Below are positions 1-5,351 of a stretch of 5,351 bases of DNA, piece by piece; the stretch's first letter is position 1; each line of letters begins with the position of its first letter. The notes under the pieces are model-generated. The model was not told the origin of the DNA and did no database searches. It was given only the letters and a program-made list of their open reading frames with translations. The position numbers were made by a program, and so were the translations under genes. Origin of the DNA: Deltaproteobacteria bacterium (lineage in GTDB: Bacteria > Desulfobacterota > DSM-4660 > Desulfatiglandales > HGW-15); the NCBI GenBank assembly GCA_016929815.1, contig JAFGIC010000003.1:1-5351 (forward strand), written 5' to 3'.

Positions 1-1
1 C

Positions 2-154
2 GTTGACAAGGTACTTGGAAAACGCTGCGTAATAAGCGTCTTCCCCTCCAGGTGGCATCTTGGCGACGGGTCTATAGTGAGAATGGTCGCATTCATAGAC
101 AAGAAGGAACTCAATGACGTTCCGACAAGGACCTATAAATACGGGACATATTAA
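2..154 (+). CDS. C-terminal end of a cyclase-family protein (partial, 5' end outside window)
   Basis: An open frame enters from the left edge and ends at a TAA at 152-154, giving the last 50 residues of a protein. The visible piece contains VFPSRWHLGDGSIVRMVAF. This resembles the last strand of the cyclase / kynurenine formamidase family (PF04199), where a GDG-S/A-P-x-R-hydrophobic-A motif follows a conserved FP. Members of that family are metal-dependent hydrolases of amides or esters, with an HxGTHxDxPxH active site that would lie upstream of this window and cannot be checked. The tail after the motif (about 18 residues, ending KYGTY) is charged and unremarkable. A hairpin begins 7 bases after the stop. 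The reading frame is convincing; the family call rests on one short motif and could be wrong. Confidence 0.5.
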   Translation, partial: VDKVLGKRCVISVFPSRWHLGDGSIVRMVAFIDKKELNDVPTRTYKYGTY

Positions 155-160
155 TCAATG

Positions 161-191
161 TCCATCCATAAAAAAGTCATTTATGGATGGA
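161..191 (+). terminator. Perfect 12-bp hairpin just after the cyclase-like gene
   Basis: The arms at 161-172 and 180-191 are exact reverse complements, with a 7-base loop (aaagtca). The hairpin starts 7 bases after the stop codon at 152-154, where a terminator would be expected. It is AT-rich in its inner half and is not followed by a T run on either strand, so it is not a textbook intrinsic terminator. It may instead end or stabilise the transcript 3' end. Confidence 0.4.
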
Positions 192-269
192 GCTTTCAGC
201 GTTCAGCTATTAGCATTTAGCTAAGTCACTGAATTAAAAAGATTTTGCTGAGAGCTGACGGCTGACAGC
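192..269. repeat. Imperfect long palindrome built of GCTGA/TCAGC units
   Basis: The left arm 192-214 and the reverse complement of the right arm 247-269 match at 18 of 23 positions, with 32 bases between them. Each arm is made of short related units (tcagc, ttcagct, tagc on the left; gctga, gctgac, gctgac on the right). This construction is typical of dispersed palindromic intergenic repeats in bacterial genomes, but whether other copies exist cannot be seen in this window. No coding potential is evident inside it. It directly abuts the 161-191 hairpin, which may be part of the same element. Confidence 0.5.
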
Positions 270-273
270 GTGA

Positions 274-297
274 ATCCGAAAATTGGTGTTTTCGGAT
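274..297. repeat. 9-bp perfect hairpin in the leader of the radical SAM gene
   Basis: The arms atccgaaaa (274-282) and ttttcggat (289-297) are exact reverse complements around a 6-base loop. The stretch ggtgtt at 285-290, in the loop and 3' arm, could pair instead with aacacc at 299-304 or 309-314. Two alternative folds are therefore possible if this region is transcribed. No known riboswitch class was recognised. Confidence 0.45.
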
Positions 298-318
298 GAA
301 CACCATTTAACACCAAAC

Positions 319-348
319 TGCATCCGGGGCGATTGGGCCCCGGATGCA
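319..348. repeat. GC-rich 12-bp perfect hairpin upstream of the radical SAM gene
   Basis: The arms 319-330 and 337-348 are exact reverse complements with a 6-base loop (gattgg). This is the most stable stem in the left intergenic region. No T run follows on the + strand, so it does not look like an ordinary terminator. It ends 38 bases before the ATG at 387 and contains the TTG at 333 in its loop, which argues against that TTG being the start codon. Confidence 0.5.
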
Positions 349-386
349 ATTTCAGGGAAATTAAAATTTTATCCGGATACAGTAAA

Positions 387-1748
387 ATGCGAAAAGCCAA
401 TACTGATGAAATAGATCGGCTTATACTTAACTCAGCGATTGAAGCAAATATCCTTCCCATAACATCAAGATGTGATTCCCGCTGTATATTCTGCAGCCAC
501 AAGAACAATCCTCCTGATATAGATGTCCTTTTTGTTGGTGTGAGACCAATGGAAGATATAATGCGGACCCTGGCCTTTTTAAACCCCCGCAATGTCATAA
601 CCATCGGGGAGTCGGCTACCCCGATAATAGAGGGTGAGCCCTTCACGCACCCCCAGTTCAAAGAAATTATTTCACTTACAAGACGCCTTTATCCGGATAC
701 ACATGTCGAGATCACCACAAACGGCAGATACCTGACAAAGGAGATGATCGATTTTCTTGAGAACGCGGGGTATATCACCCTTAATGTCTCCCTTAACAGT
801 GCGTCCGTCAGCGGCAGGAAGCTCCTTATGGGAGATACAAAAAAGAGATCCGAACAGACCCTTGATGGGATAAGGCTTCTCGCCGATTCAAAGATCCCAT
901 TTGCAAGCAGCATGGTGGCTATGCCGAATATAACGGGGTGGGATGATATCCGCAACACGGTCGAGTTCCTGGCAGGAAACAGGACCACGGCAATCAGGAT
1001 ATTTATGCCGTCCTTTTCGTCAAGGGCAAAGGCCGACATCTTTCCGGACGAGGACAAGATATATGGCCAGCTAAGGGAATTTATTAATACCCTTTCAACG
1101 GAGCTTCCCTGCCCCGTCCTGATTGAGCCCTCCTATGTGAGCGATCTTACGCCCATTGTAAGCGGCGTGCTCAAGGACTATCCGGCCTGGAAGGCGGGGA
1201 TACGCCGGGGCGATGTTATCGTCACAGTCAATGGACAAACGCCCCGCTGCCGCGTTGAGGCATGGAACATGCTCATGCCAAAGGGTGATATTGCCTTGGA
1301 GGTGAAAAAGGACGGCATAAGCAAGGGCGTGAGCTGGATCAATGAGTCCGAGGGCGATTCCGGCATTACAATGGAATATGACTTTGATCCGGTAAGGGCG
1401 GAAAACCTGATGCAGACACTAAACGAATGTCAGGGGAAATCATTGCTCCTGACATCGGAATTCGGACACAAGGTAGTTTTAAAGGTCCTTGAGCTGATAG
1501 GCATTGATAAAGAAAGGGCGGAGGCGGTAATGGTAAAGAACAGGACCTTCGGAGGGACCATAAGGGCCGCCGGCCTTCTGACGGTTGATGACTATTATGA
1601 GACCTATGACAACAGGAAGGAATCCAATGAGAAACCCGCTCAGATAATCCTGCCATTGGAGAGTTTTAATTCCCTGGGCCTTGACCTGAAGCACAAGCAT
1701 TTCTCAGAGCTGGAAAAAATGACAGGGGTGCCGGTAGCGCTTAAATAG
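387..1748 (+). CDS. Radical SAM protein with PDZ-like and DUF512-like domains
   Basis: This 453-residue protein is a predicted cytoplasmic iron-sulfur enzyme. A CX3CX2C motif (C29, C33, C36; CDSRCIFC) should bind the [4Fe-4S] cluster that cleaves S-adenosylmethionine. GESATPIIEGEPF (about 74-86) and EITTNGRYL (about 108-116) fit the following barrel strands. Residues about 255-312 look like a PDZ domain (AWKAGIRRGDVIVTVNG). From about 350 the sequence matches the style of DUF512: LLLTSEFG, then VKNRTFGGTIRAAGLLT and a D, later IILPLESF, ending in GVPVALK. The substrate is unknown. Canonical DUF512 proteins, as I recall them, carry the PDZ at the N-terminus, so the order here is unusual. I chose ATG 387. 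It lacks a clear Shine-Dalgarno, but the frame's earlier TTG at 333 sits in a strong hairpin and would add 18 residues without evident similarity. No partner gene is evident; the gene points towards the vWA block and converges with it. Confidence 0.85.
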   Translation: MRKANTDEIDRLILNSAIEANILPITSRCDSRCIFCSHKNNPPDIDVLFVGVRPMEDIMRTLAFLNPRNVITIGESATPIIEGEPFTHPQFKEIISLTRRLYPDTHVEITTNGRYLTKEMIDFLENAGYITLNVSLNSASVSGRKLLMGDTKKRSEQTLDGIRLLADSKIPFASSMVAMPNITGWDDIRNTVEFLAGNRTTAIRIFMPSFSSRAKADIFPDEDKIYGQLREFINTLSTELPCPVLIEPSYVSDLTPIVSGVLKDYPAWKAGIRRGDVIVTVNGQTPRCRVEAWNMLMPKGDIALEVKKDGISKGVSWINESEGDSGITMEYDFDPVRAENLMQTLNECQGKSLLLTSEFGHKVVLKVLELIGIDKERAEAVMVKNRTFGGTIRAAGLLTVDDYYETYDNRKESNEKPAQIILPLESFNSLGLDLKHKHFSELEKMTGVPVALK

Positions 1749-1843
1749 ATTATAAAAGAGCAGGTTTCTCAGTAATAGATATTTATCTTAGTTTTCTGTT
1801 CACTTTATCCCCAATTAATACCGTGTATATGCATCATTTATTA

Positions 1844-2161
1844 TCACCTGTTTGGCTGATATGGCTCCAGGTGAGTATCAGGGCTGATGACATTATCGTC
1901 CATGTGTGTATCGACGCCTAGCTTGTATTCGAAGGCAGGATCGACAGATTCGGGGACTATTACAATCGACAGGTATGGTTTTGATCTGTAGATGCCTGGA
2001 TAGGGAAGTCCTTCGGTTTTAGGCCTTGGTGTATCAATCTCAATCTCTGGGATGTCAAATTCCGGCATTTCAGAAGGCGGCTTCATTGAAGCGGCGTCAG
2101 CATTCAACGCCCCAAGAGAAACGGATATGGCGGCAATCATAAATATATTTCTTGTATTCAT
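1844..2161 (-). CDS. Small predicted secreted protein, function unknown
   Basis: This 105-residue protein begins with a likely Sec signal peptide: basic start MNTRN, hydrophobic core IFMIAAISVSLGAL (6-19), and probable cleavage after ADA at residue 23. There is no cysteine, so it is not a lipoprotein. The mature part is about 80 residues, rich in proline and acidic residues (for example MPEFDIPEIEIDTP, 32-44), with one short hydrophobic strand (YLSIVIV, 63-69). I recognise no family. The gene is supported by an excellent Shine-Dalgarno, ggaggt, 6 bases before the ATG. It lies 181 bases downstream of the vWA gene on the same strand and could share its transcript, so an envelope role linked to that protein is plausible but not shown. 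The intervening palindromes could instead separate the two units. Confidence 0.75.
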   Translation of the reverse strand: MNTRNIFMIAAISVSLGALNADAASMKPPSEMPEFDIPEIEIDTPRPKTEGLPYPGIYRSKPYLSIVIVPESVDPAFEYKLGVDTHMDDNVISPDTHLEPYQPNR

Positions 2162-2167
2162 GCTGTT

Positions 2168-2173
2168 ACCTCC
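2168..2173 (-). promoter_or_regulatory. Strong Shine-Dalgarno of the small secreted protein gene
   Basis: On the - strand the sequence reads ggaggt, six bases ahead of the ATG that begins at 2161. This near-perfect ribosome site is the main evidence that the small gene is real and starts there. Just upstream, ctcctgaggag (2186-2176) is a near palindrome whose ctcc could also pair with the ggag of the site. Confidence 0.75.
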
Positions 2174-2204
2174 AACTCCTCAGGAGAAGTTTGAATTATT
2201 CTAT

Positions 2205-2250
2205 TCATCCGGAGGGAACGCAGAAGTCTTCATTCTACTCCTCCGGATGA
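2205..2250. repeat. 11-bp perfect inverted repeat ahead of the small gene
   Basis: The arms 2205-2215 and 2240-2250 are exact reverse complements (tcatccggagg and its complement) separated by 24 bases. In a - strand transcript this hairpin would form between the vWA gene and the small secreted protein gene, ending about 43 bases before the latter's ATG. It could be a processing site, a leader structure or a protein-binding site. No T run follows on the - strand. Confidence 0.45.
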
Positions 2251-2266
2251 TGCATCCTCTTGTCCA

Positions 2267-2323
2267 CCTCTGGAGGGGGTGCAGGAGGAAGCTGTCCCCC
2301 TTTGCAGTGGGGAGGGCCAGAGG
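2267..2323. repeat. Nested GC-rich palindrome after the vWA gene
   Basis: An outer 7-bp stem pairs cctctgg (2267-2273) with ccagagg (2317-2323). An inner 5-bp stem pairs tcccc (2295-2299) with gggga (2309-2313). The C-run/tttgcagt/G-run layout resembles intergenic palindromes of the CCCCCTTTGCAAAGGGGG type seen in many environmental genomes. It starts 19 bases beyond the vWA stop, so it could stop or stabilise that transcript, although no T tract follows. Confidence 0.35.
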
Positions 2324-2342
2324 GAAATATTATAAATCTTTT

Positions 2343-4733
2343 TCACCTGTCCCCTATTGCCGAGGCTGTCTTGGCAAGCCTTACAAGGTTTATGAACTCG
2401 GTGCGGTATCCGAAGGTGTCAATTTTTTTAGCATCACTTGCAAGGGCTATCACATCGTCATAGGTGAACTGGTTGATATATGACTCACCCCTCAGGAGCT
2501 GTCCGAAGGCTGCCACTGCCGCGGCAAAGCGGGAATCTGCCGGGGCCTCGGATATATTTTTATATTCGTTAGCCTTGTCTATAGGTGTTGATATCTCGCG
2601 GCTTGTATCTTCGTCAGGCAGCTTGTACCTTATCTTAAGGAAGGCATACTCTGAGCTTTTTCCATTGGTTTTAACGTTTTCAGAATCCTTGCTTGAGCCG
2701 TATCTGAGGTCATCAATCAGCTGTGCGTCGCTTCCCTTCGGCGTAATCTCGTATATGGCGGTTACGCTGTGGCCCGAGCCTATGTCACCGGCATCTACTT
2801 TATCGTTCTTGAAGTCCTCGCGGTTCAGCTGTCGTGTCTCATAGCCTATGAGCCTGTATTCGCTTACCATATCGGGATTGAATTCAACCTGGATCTTTAC
2901 GTCCTTTGCTATAGCGAAGAGCGTGCCAGTGGCCTCATCCACAAGGACTTTTCTCGCCTCGTTAAGATTATCGATATAGGCCGCGTTGCCGTTCCCGTTC
3001 TGGGCAAGCCTCTGCATGAGCTCGTCGTTATAGTTCCCCTGGCCGAAGCCCAGCACCGAGAGATAAATACCGGTTTTGCGCTTTCGCTCAACAAAGTCCT
3101 GTAGCACGTCCTTGTCGGTTATGCCCACATTGAAGTCCCCATCCGTGGCAAGTATGACCCGGTTGATTGCCTTGGGGTCCATGCCTGCCTCTGCCATAGA
3201 ATAGGCCAGTTTGATGCCCTCTCCTCCGGCGGTTGAGCCCCCTGCCTGGAGCTTGTCAATGGCTGCAAGTATCTTTGACTTTTCAGAGGCATTTGTCCGT
3301 TCAAGCACGGTTCCCGCCGCCCCTGCATAGACCGCTATGCCAACCGTGTCATCTTTATCCAGTGTGTCAACGAGCATCCTGAGTGAGTTTTTCAAGAGTG
3401 GCAGCTTGTCATCACTCTGCATGGAGCCGGAGACATCTATCAGGAATGTAAGGTTGGCCTTCGGTTTCTTTTCCGGTACAATATCATAACCCTTGATGCC
3501 TATATGAAGGAGCCTTGTATTGGCGTTCCAGGGAGTCTGGAATATGGCAATGGTCGGCTTAAAGGGTACTGATTTATCCCCTGGGAACGGATAATCATAA
3601 TCAAAGTAATTAATCAGCTCCTCGATGCGGACTGAGTCAGCCTGGGGCAGATAACCGCTGTTCAAGGCCCTCCTGACAAAGGCATAGGAGGCGGTGTCAA
3701 TATCTATGGAAAATGTTGATACAGGCTCTTCTGTGACGCGCTTTACGGTGTTTGTCTTGATATCCTCAAATTTGTCCCTACCGACATATTCGTGATTTAT
3801 CATTGAACGGTCAGCGTTATTCACCTTCGTTACAGTAATCTCATTCAGTGTGAATTCATTTGCCGGAGCAGGTTGATTTAAACCTACTTTCATGCTTCCG
3901 GAGAGGGTATCAGTTATTGCTGTAGCTGCATTTGATAAGACCTTTGCCTTAGCTGCCGCCGCCGCTTCAGCTTTTAGACCGGCCGCAGCGCTATAGTCCA
4001 CCTTTACACCTGACTTGGACAGTTCTTCACCTGATATGACCTCCATGGCGATAGGGACCTTCTGCTGATTCTCTTCACGCTTCTGTGCCGTGGTGGTGAT
4101 TTCTTCCAGGGCAAATTCTTTATTGTCACTCTCGGTTTGCTGAGGGCGGTAAGATTCCTCCACTCGCTCTATATCATACAGTGCCTGTCCGGTGTTGTTC
4201 GAATTATTGTATGCCCCGTCAATATTCTCGGCAACAGTCGGTTCTGAGGAAGCAGGTCCCTTTTGCGAATATATGTCATTCGCTGTTGTATTATCAGAGA
4301 CATTGAGTCCGGGTATCTGATTTACTATAGTCGGTGTCTGAACCTGATTAATCTGAGTTTCTGCGGCCGGTTTGATCTGTCCTTCGGAATCGGCACTATG
4401 ACTTTGTACATGAGTCCTATGCCTAGTGTCAGGCGCGAAATCCTGCCTGATCCTGGATATCATGGTGGGTGAGAAGACCACTGCAAAGACAATTATACTT
4501 ACTGCAAGTCCTGCTGTTGAGATTGCGATCGTCCTGTTCATAAAAAATCCTCCTTTGGGTTTTTTACTTATTAGACGATCAAGCCACGCGAATCCTTTGA
4601 CCTGGGTTTTATTTTTTTCCGCGGCCATGCGGAATTCGGCCATTGACGATTGTATGGCCCTGTTTCTGGCCTCATCGGAAGGTTCCGGTATAGGCAGCCT
4701 GGTTAATACCTTTTTTATTTCCTCATTTTCCAT
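2343..4733 (-). CDS. Membrane-anchored vWA/DUF3520 (YfbK-like) protein with TonB-receptor-plug-like segments
   Basis: This 796-residue protein has a charged, probably cytoplasmic N-terminus (1-65, with LTRLPIPEPSDEARNRA), one membrane span (about 66-88), and a long low-complexity periplasmic linker (about 89-325). A conserved YfbK-type lead-in follows (VSTFSIDIDTASYAFVRRAL, 338-357), then the vWA domain (about 427-600) and a DUF3520-like end (about 610-796). The MIDAS metal site looks intact: DVSGS at 433-437, GGST at 498-501, ATDGD at 529-533. E. coli YfbK is shorter, about 575 residues from memory. The linker holds FALEEITTTAQKREE (207-221) through KVPIAMEVISGEELSKSG (225-242), very like the TonB box and plug start of TonB-dependent receptors, and a second copy EFTLNEITVT (293-302). 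An alanine-rich stretch lies at 249-271. The gene overlaps the upstream ECF sigma gene by 11 bases, with its ribosome site inside that gene, so translation is probably coupled. An anti-sigma or sensor role is inference. The domain identification is strong. Confidence 0.9.
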   Translation of the reverse strand: MENEEIKKVLTRLPIPEPSDEARNRAIQSSMAEFRMAAEKNKTQVKGFAWLDRLISKKPKGGFFMNRTIAISTAGLAVSIIVFAVVFSPTMISRIRQDFAPDTRHRTHVQSHSADSEGQIKPAAETQINQVQTPTIVNQIPGLNVSDNTTANDIYSQKGPASSEPTVAENIDGAYNNSNNTGQALYDIERVEESYRPQQTESDNKEFALEEITTTAQKREENQQKVPIAMEVISGEELSKSGVKVDYSAAAGLKAEAAAAAKAKVLSNAATAITDTLSGSMKVGLNQPAPANEFTLNEITVTKVNNADRSMINHEYVGRDKFEDIKTNTVKRVTEEPVSTFSIDIDTASYAFVRRALNSGYLPQADSVRIEELINYFDYDYPFPGDKSVPFKPTIAIFQTPWNANTRLLHIGIKGYDIVPEKKPKANLTFLIDVSGSMQSDDKLPLLKNSLRMLVDTLDKDDTVGIAVYAGAAGTVLERTNASEKSKILAAIDKLQAGGSTAGGEGIKLAYSMAEAGMDPKAINRVILATDGDFNVGITDKDVLQDFVERKRKTGIYLSVLGFGQGNYNDELMQRLAQNGNGNAAYIDNLNEARKVLVDEATGTLFAIAKDVKIQVEFNPDMVSEYRLIGYETRQLNREDFKNDKVDAGDIGSGHSVTAIYEITPKGSDAQLIDDLRYGSSKDSENVKTNGKSSEYAFLKIRYKLPDEDTSREISTPIDKANEYKNISEAPADSRFAAAVAAFGQLLRGESYINQFTYDDVIALASDAKKIDTFGYRTEFINLVRLAKTASAIGDR

Positions 4734-5274
4734 TGTTACACCTTGCGGTAAAGATGTTTCTCAAGGTCCTTCTGGCCCGGTGTATCCTCCAGGATACGGT
4801 CGTTTCCGAGCAGTTGAGGACCTTTGACGCCTCCTTATGGTTCATGCCTTCCGTAGCAACCAGTAAAAGGGCAGCCTTCTGTTTCGCGGGCAGCATGTCC
4901 AGGGCGTCATAGACCTCCTGAACGCTCACCGGATTGGAGGGCGTTTCATCTACCTGTTCCCTGGATTGTTCCTCTGCAAAGGCGGATTCATATGTCCTGC
5001 TTATGGAGTTTTTCCTGGCGTAGTCTCTTGTGGTGTTGATTACGATCCGGTAAAGCCATGTCCTGAAGGATGATTTGCGGTTAAATGTGTTCAGCTTGCG
5101 GCCCAGCTTGATAAAGACTTCCTGCGTGATTTCCTCCGCGTCCTCTTTGACGCGGCACCATTTATATGAGAGCTGATAGACAGGCAGATAGTGTCTTTGT
5201 ATGAGATTTTCAAAGGATCGCTCATCCCCGCCTATTGCCAGTTCGACCAGTTCCATGTCAGAGTCATTGATCAT
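4723..5274 (-). CDS. ECF-type RNA polymerase sigma factor (sigma-70 family)
   Basis: This 183-residue protein has the two-domain layout of extracytoplasmic-function sigma factors and no region 1 or 3. Sigma region 2 is at about 21-88, with DAEEITQEVFIKLGRKL (45-61) in the core-polymerase-binding part and SFRTWLYRIVINTTRDYARK (69-88) in the -10-recognition part. A variable linker follows (89-117). Region 4 is at about 118-175, with LPAKQKAALLLVATEGM and a helix-turn-helix HKEASKVLNCSETTVSWRIHRAR (146-168) that reads the -35 element. The ATG at 5274 is preceded by aaggt at an 8-base spacing; Met7 is a possible alternative start. Length is normal for the class. The stop overlaps the start of the vWA gene, so the two are one unit, and the vWA protein is the obvious candidate for its regulator. 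The target genes are not known. Confidence 0.93.
   Translation of the reverse strand: MINDSDMELVELAIGGDERSFENLIQRHYLPVYQLSYKWCRVKEDAEEITQEVFIKLGRKLNTFNRKSSFRTWLYRIVINTTRDYARKNSISRTYESAFAEEQSREQVDETPSNPVSVQEVYDALDMLPAKQKAALLLVATEGMNHKEASKVLNCSETTVSWRIHRARRTLRNIFTARCNNGK
4739..4745 (-). promoter_or_regulatory. Shine-Dalgarno of the vWA gene inside the sigma gene
   Basis: On the - strand caaggtg lies 5 bases before the vWA ATG (4733), within the last codons of the sigma gene. This supports the overlapping start and suggests that ribosomes finishing the sigma factor help start the vWA protein. Confidence 0.65.
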
Positions 5275-5333
5275 AAGAATCTACCTTTAATTCATTAGAC
5301 GCATCTCAAGGGAAAATCCTTTGAAAAAAATGG

Positions 5334-5339
5334 ATTATA
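5334..5339 (-). promoter_or_regulatory. Possible -10 box for the sigma/vWA operon
   Basis: On the - strand the sequence reads TATAAT, about 60 bases before the sigma ATG. A -35 box at normal spacing would lie beyond the right edge, so only half of the promoter can be judged. Between this and the ATG is an imperfect inverted repeat (5307-5324, tcaaggg and cctttga arms) that could be an operator. Chance occurrence in AT-rich DNA is possible. Confidence 0.3.
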
Positions 5340-5351
5340 AAGGAATAGACA

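Noticed and set aside
370..379. Perfect 10-base palindrome tatccggata just before the ATG at 387, considered as an operator
   Set aside because: The same ten bases occur at 690-699 inside the radical SAM coding sequence, so it is probably chance or codon usage.
333..386. An in-frame TTG at 333 that would extend the radical SAM protein by 18 residues
   Set aside because: The TTG lies in the loop of a strong 12-bp hairpin, and the added residues show no domain similarity. The ATG at 387 leaves 28 residues before the first cluster cysteine, a normal distance. The choice is not certain, because the ATG also lacks a good ribosome site.
221..661. Open frame of 146 codons on the - strand
   Set aside because: It is antisense to the radical SAM cluster region and runs through the intergenic hairpins. 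Its composition is not protein-like, so it is a shadow frame.
1749..1843. Terminator between the convergent genes
   Set aside because: Only a 5-bp AT-only palindrome (1777-1788) followed by a loosely T-rich stretch is visible. That is too weak to call.
2052..2483. Open frame of 143 codons on the + strand
   Set aside because: It runs antisense through the small secreted protein gene, the palindromic gap and the end of the vWA gene. It has no ribosome site and no domain resemblance, so it is a shadow frame.
4005..4115. A separate broken TonB-dependent receptor gene
   Set aside because: The plug-like segment is in frame within one uninterrupted 796-codon gene whose membrane anchor and vWA domain are intact on either side. 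It is part of that protein, not a pseudogene.
1..5351. CRISPR array, tRNA, rRNA or insertion sequence
   Set aside because: No evenly spaced direct repeats, cloverleaf-like segments, rRNA-like stretches or transposase frames were seen on either strand.

Overview
This window looks like chromosomal DNA from a Gram-negative, probably anaerobic or environmental bacterium. The grounds are a periplasm-facing, membrane-anchored von Willebrand A (vWA) protein with TonB-receptor-like motifs, an ECF sigma factor, a signal-peptide protein and a radical SAM/DUF512-type protein. GC content is moderate by eye. The inverted repeats built from GCTGA/TCAGC units remind me of intergenic repeats in Desulfobacterota and Nitrospirota genomes. 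That affiliation is only a guess, because there is no rRNA or marker gene.

Left part, + strand: bases 2-154 are the last 50 codons of a gene whose C-terminus resembles cyclase/kynurenine-formamidase family proteins. A 232-base gap (155-386) follows. It contains no gene but is crowded with secondary structure: a perfect 12-bp hairpin just after the stop, a long imperfect palindrome, a 9-bp hairpin and a GC-rich 12-bp hairpin. Next comes a radical SAM protein (387-1748) with a CX3CX2C cluster, then a PDZ-like domain, then a DUF512-like C-terminus. That domain order differs from the usual PDZ-radical SAM-DUF512 layout as I remember it.

Right part, - strand, read from right to left: an ECF sigma factor (5274-4723) overlaps by 11 bases a 796-residue vWA/DUF3520 (YfbK-like) protein (4733-2343). 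A 181-base gap rich in inverted repeats follows, then a small predicted secreted protein (2161-1844) with a very strong Shine-Dalgarno. The two blocks converge at about 1749-1843, where no convincing terminator is visible.

The - strand block is the most interesting part. The vWA protein has a short predicted cytoplasmic N-terminus, one membrane span, and a long periplasmic linker. The linker carries a stretch very like the TonB box and start of the plug of TonB-dependent receptors, plus a second TonB-box-like copy about 87 residues further on. Its start codon lies inside the sigma gene. This suggests (inference) a transmembrane regulator or anti-sigma factor that senses an envelope event through the vWA domain, possibly in contact with the TonB system, and controls the sigma factor. 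The small secreted protein may be a partner or target.
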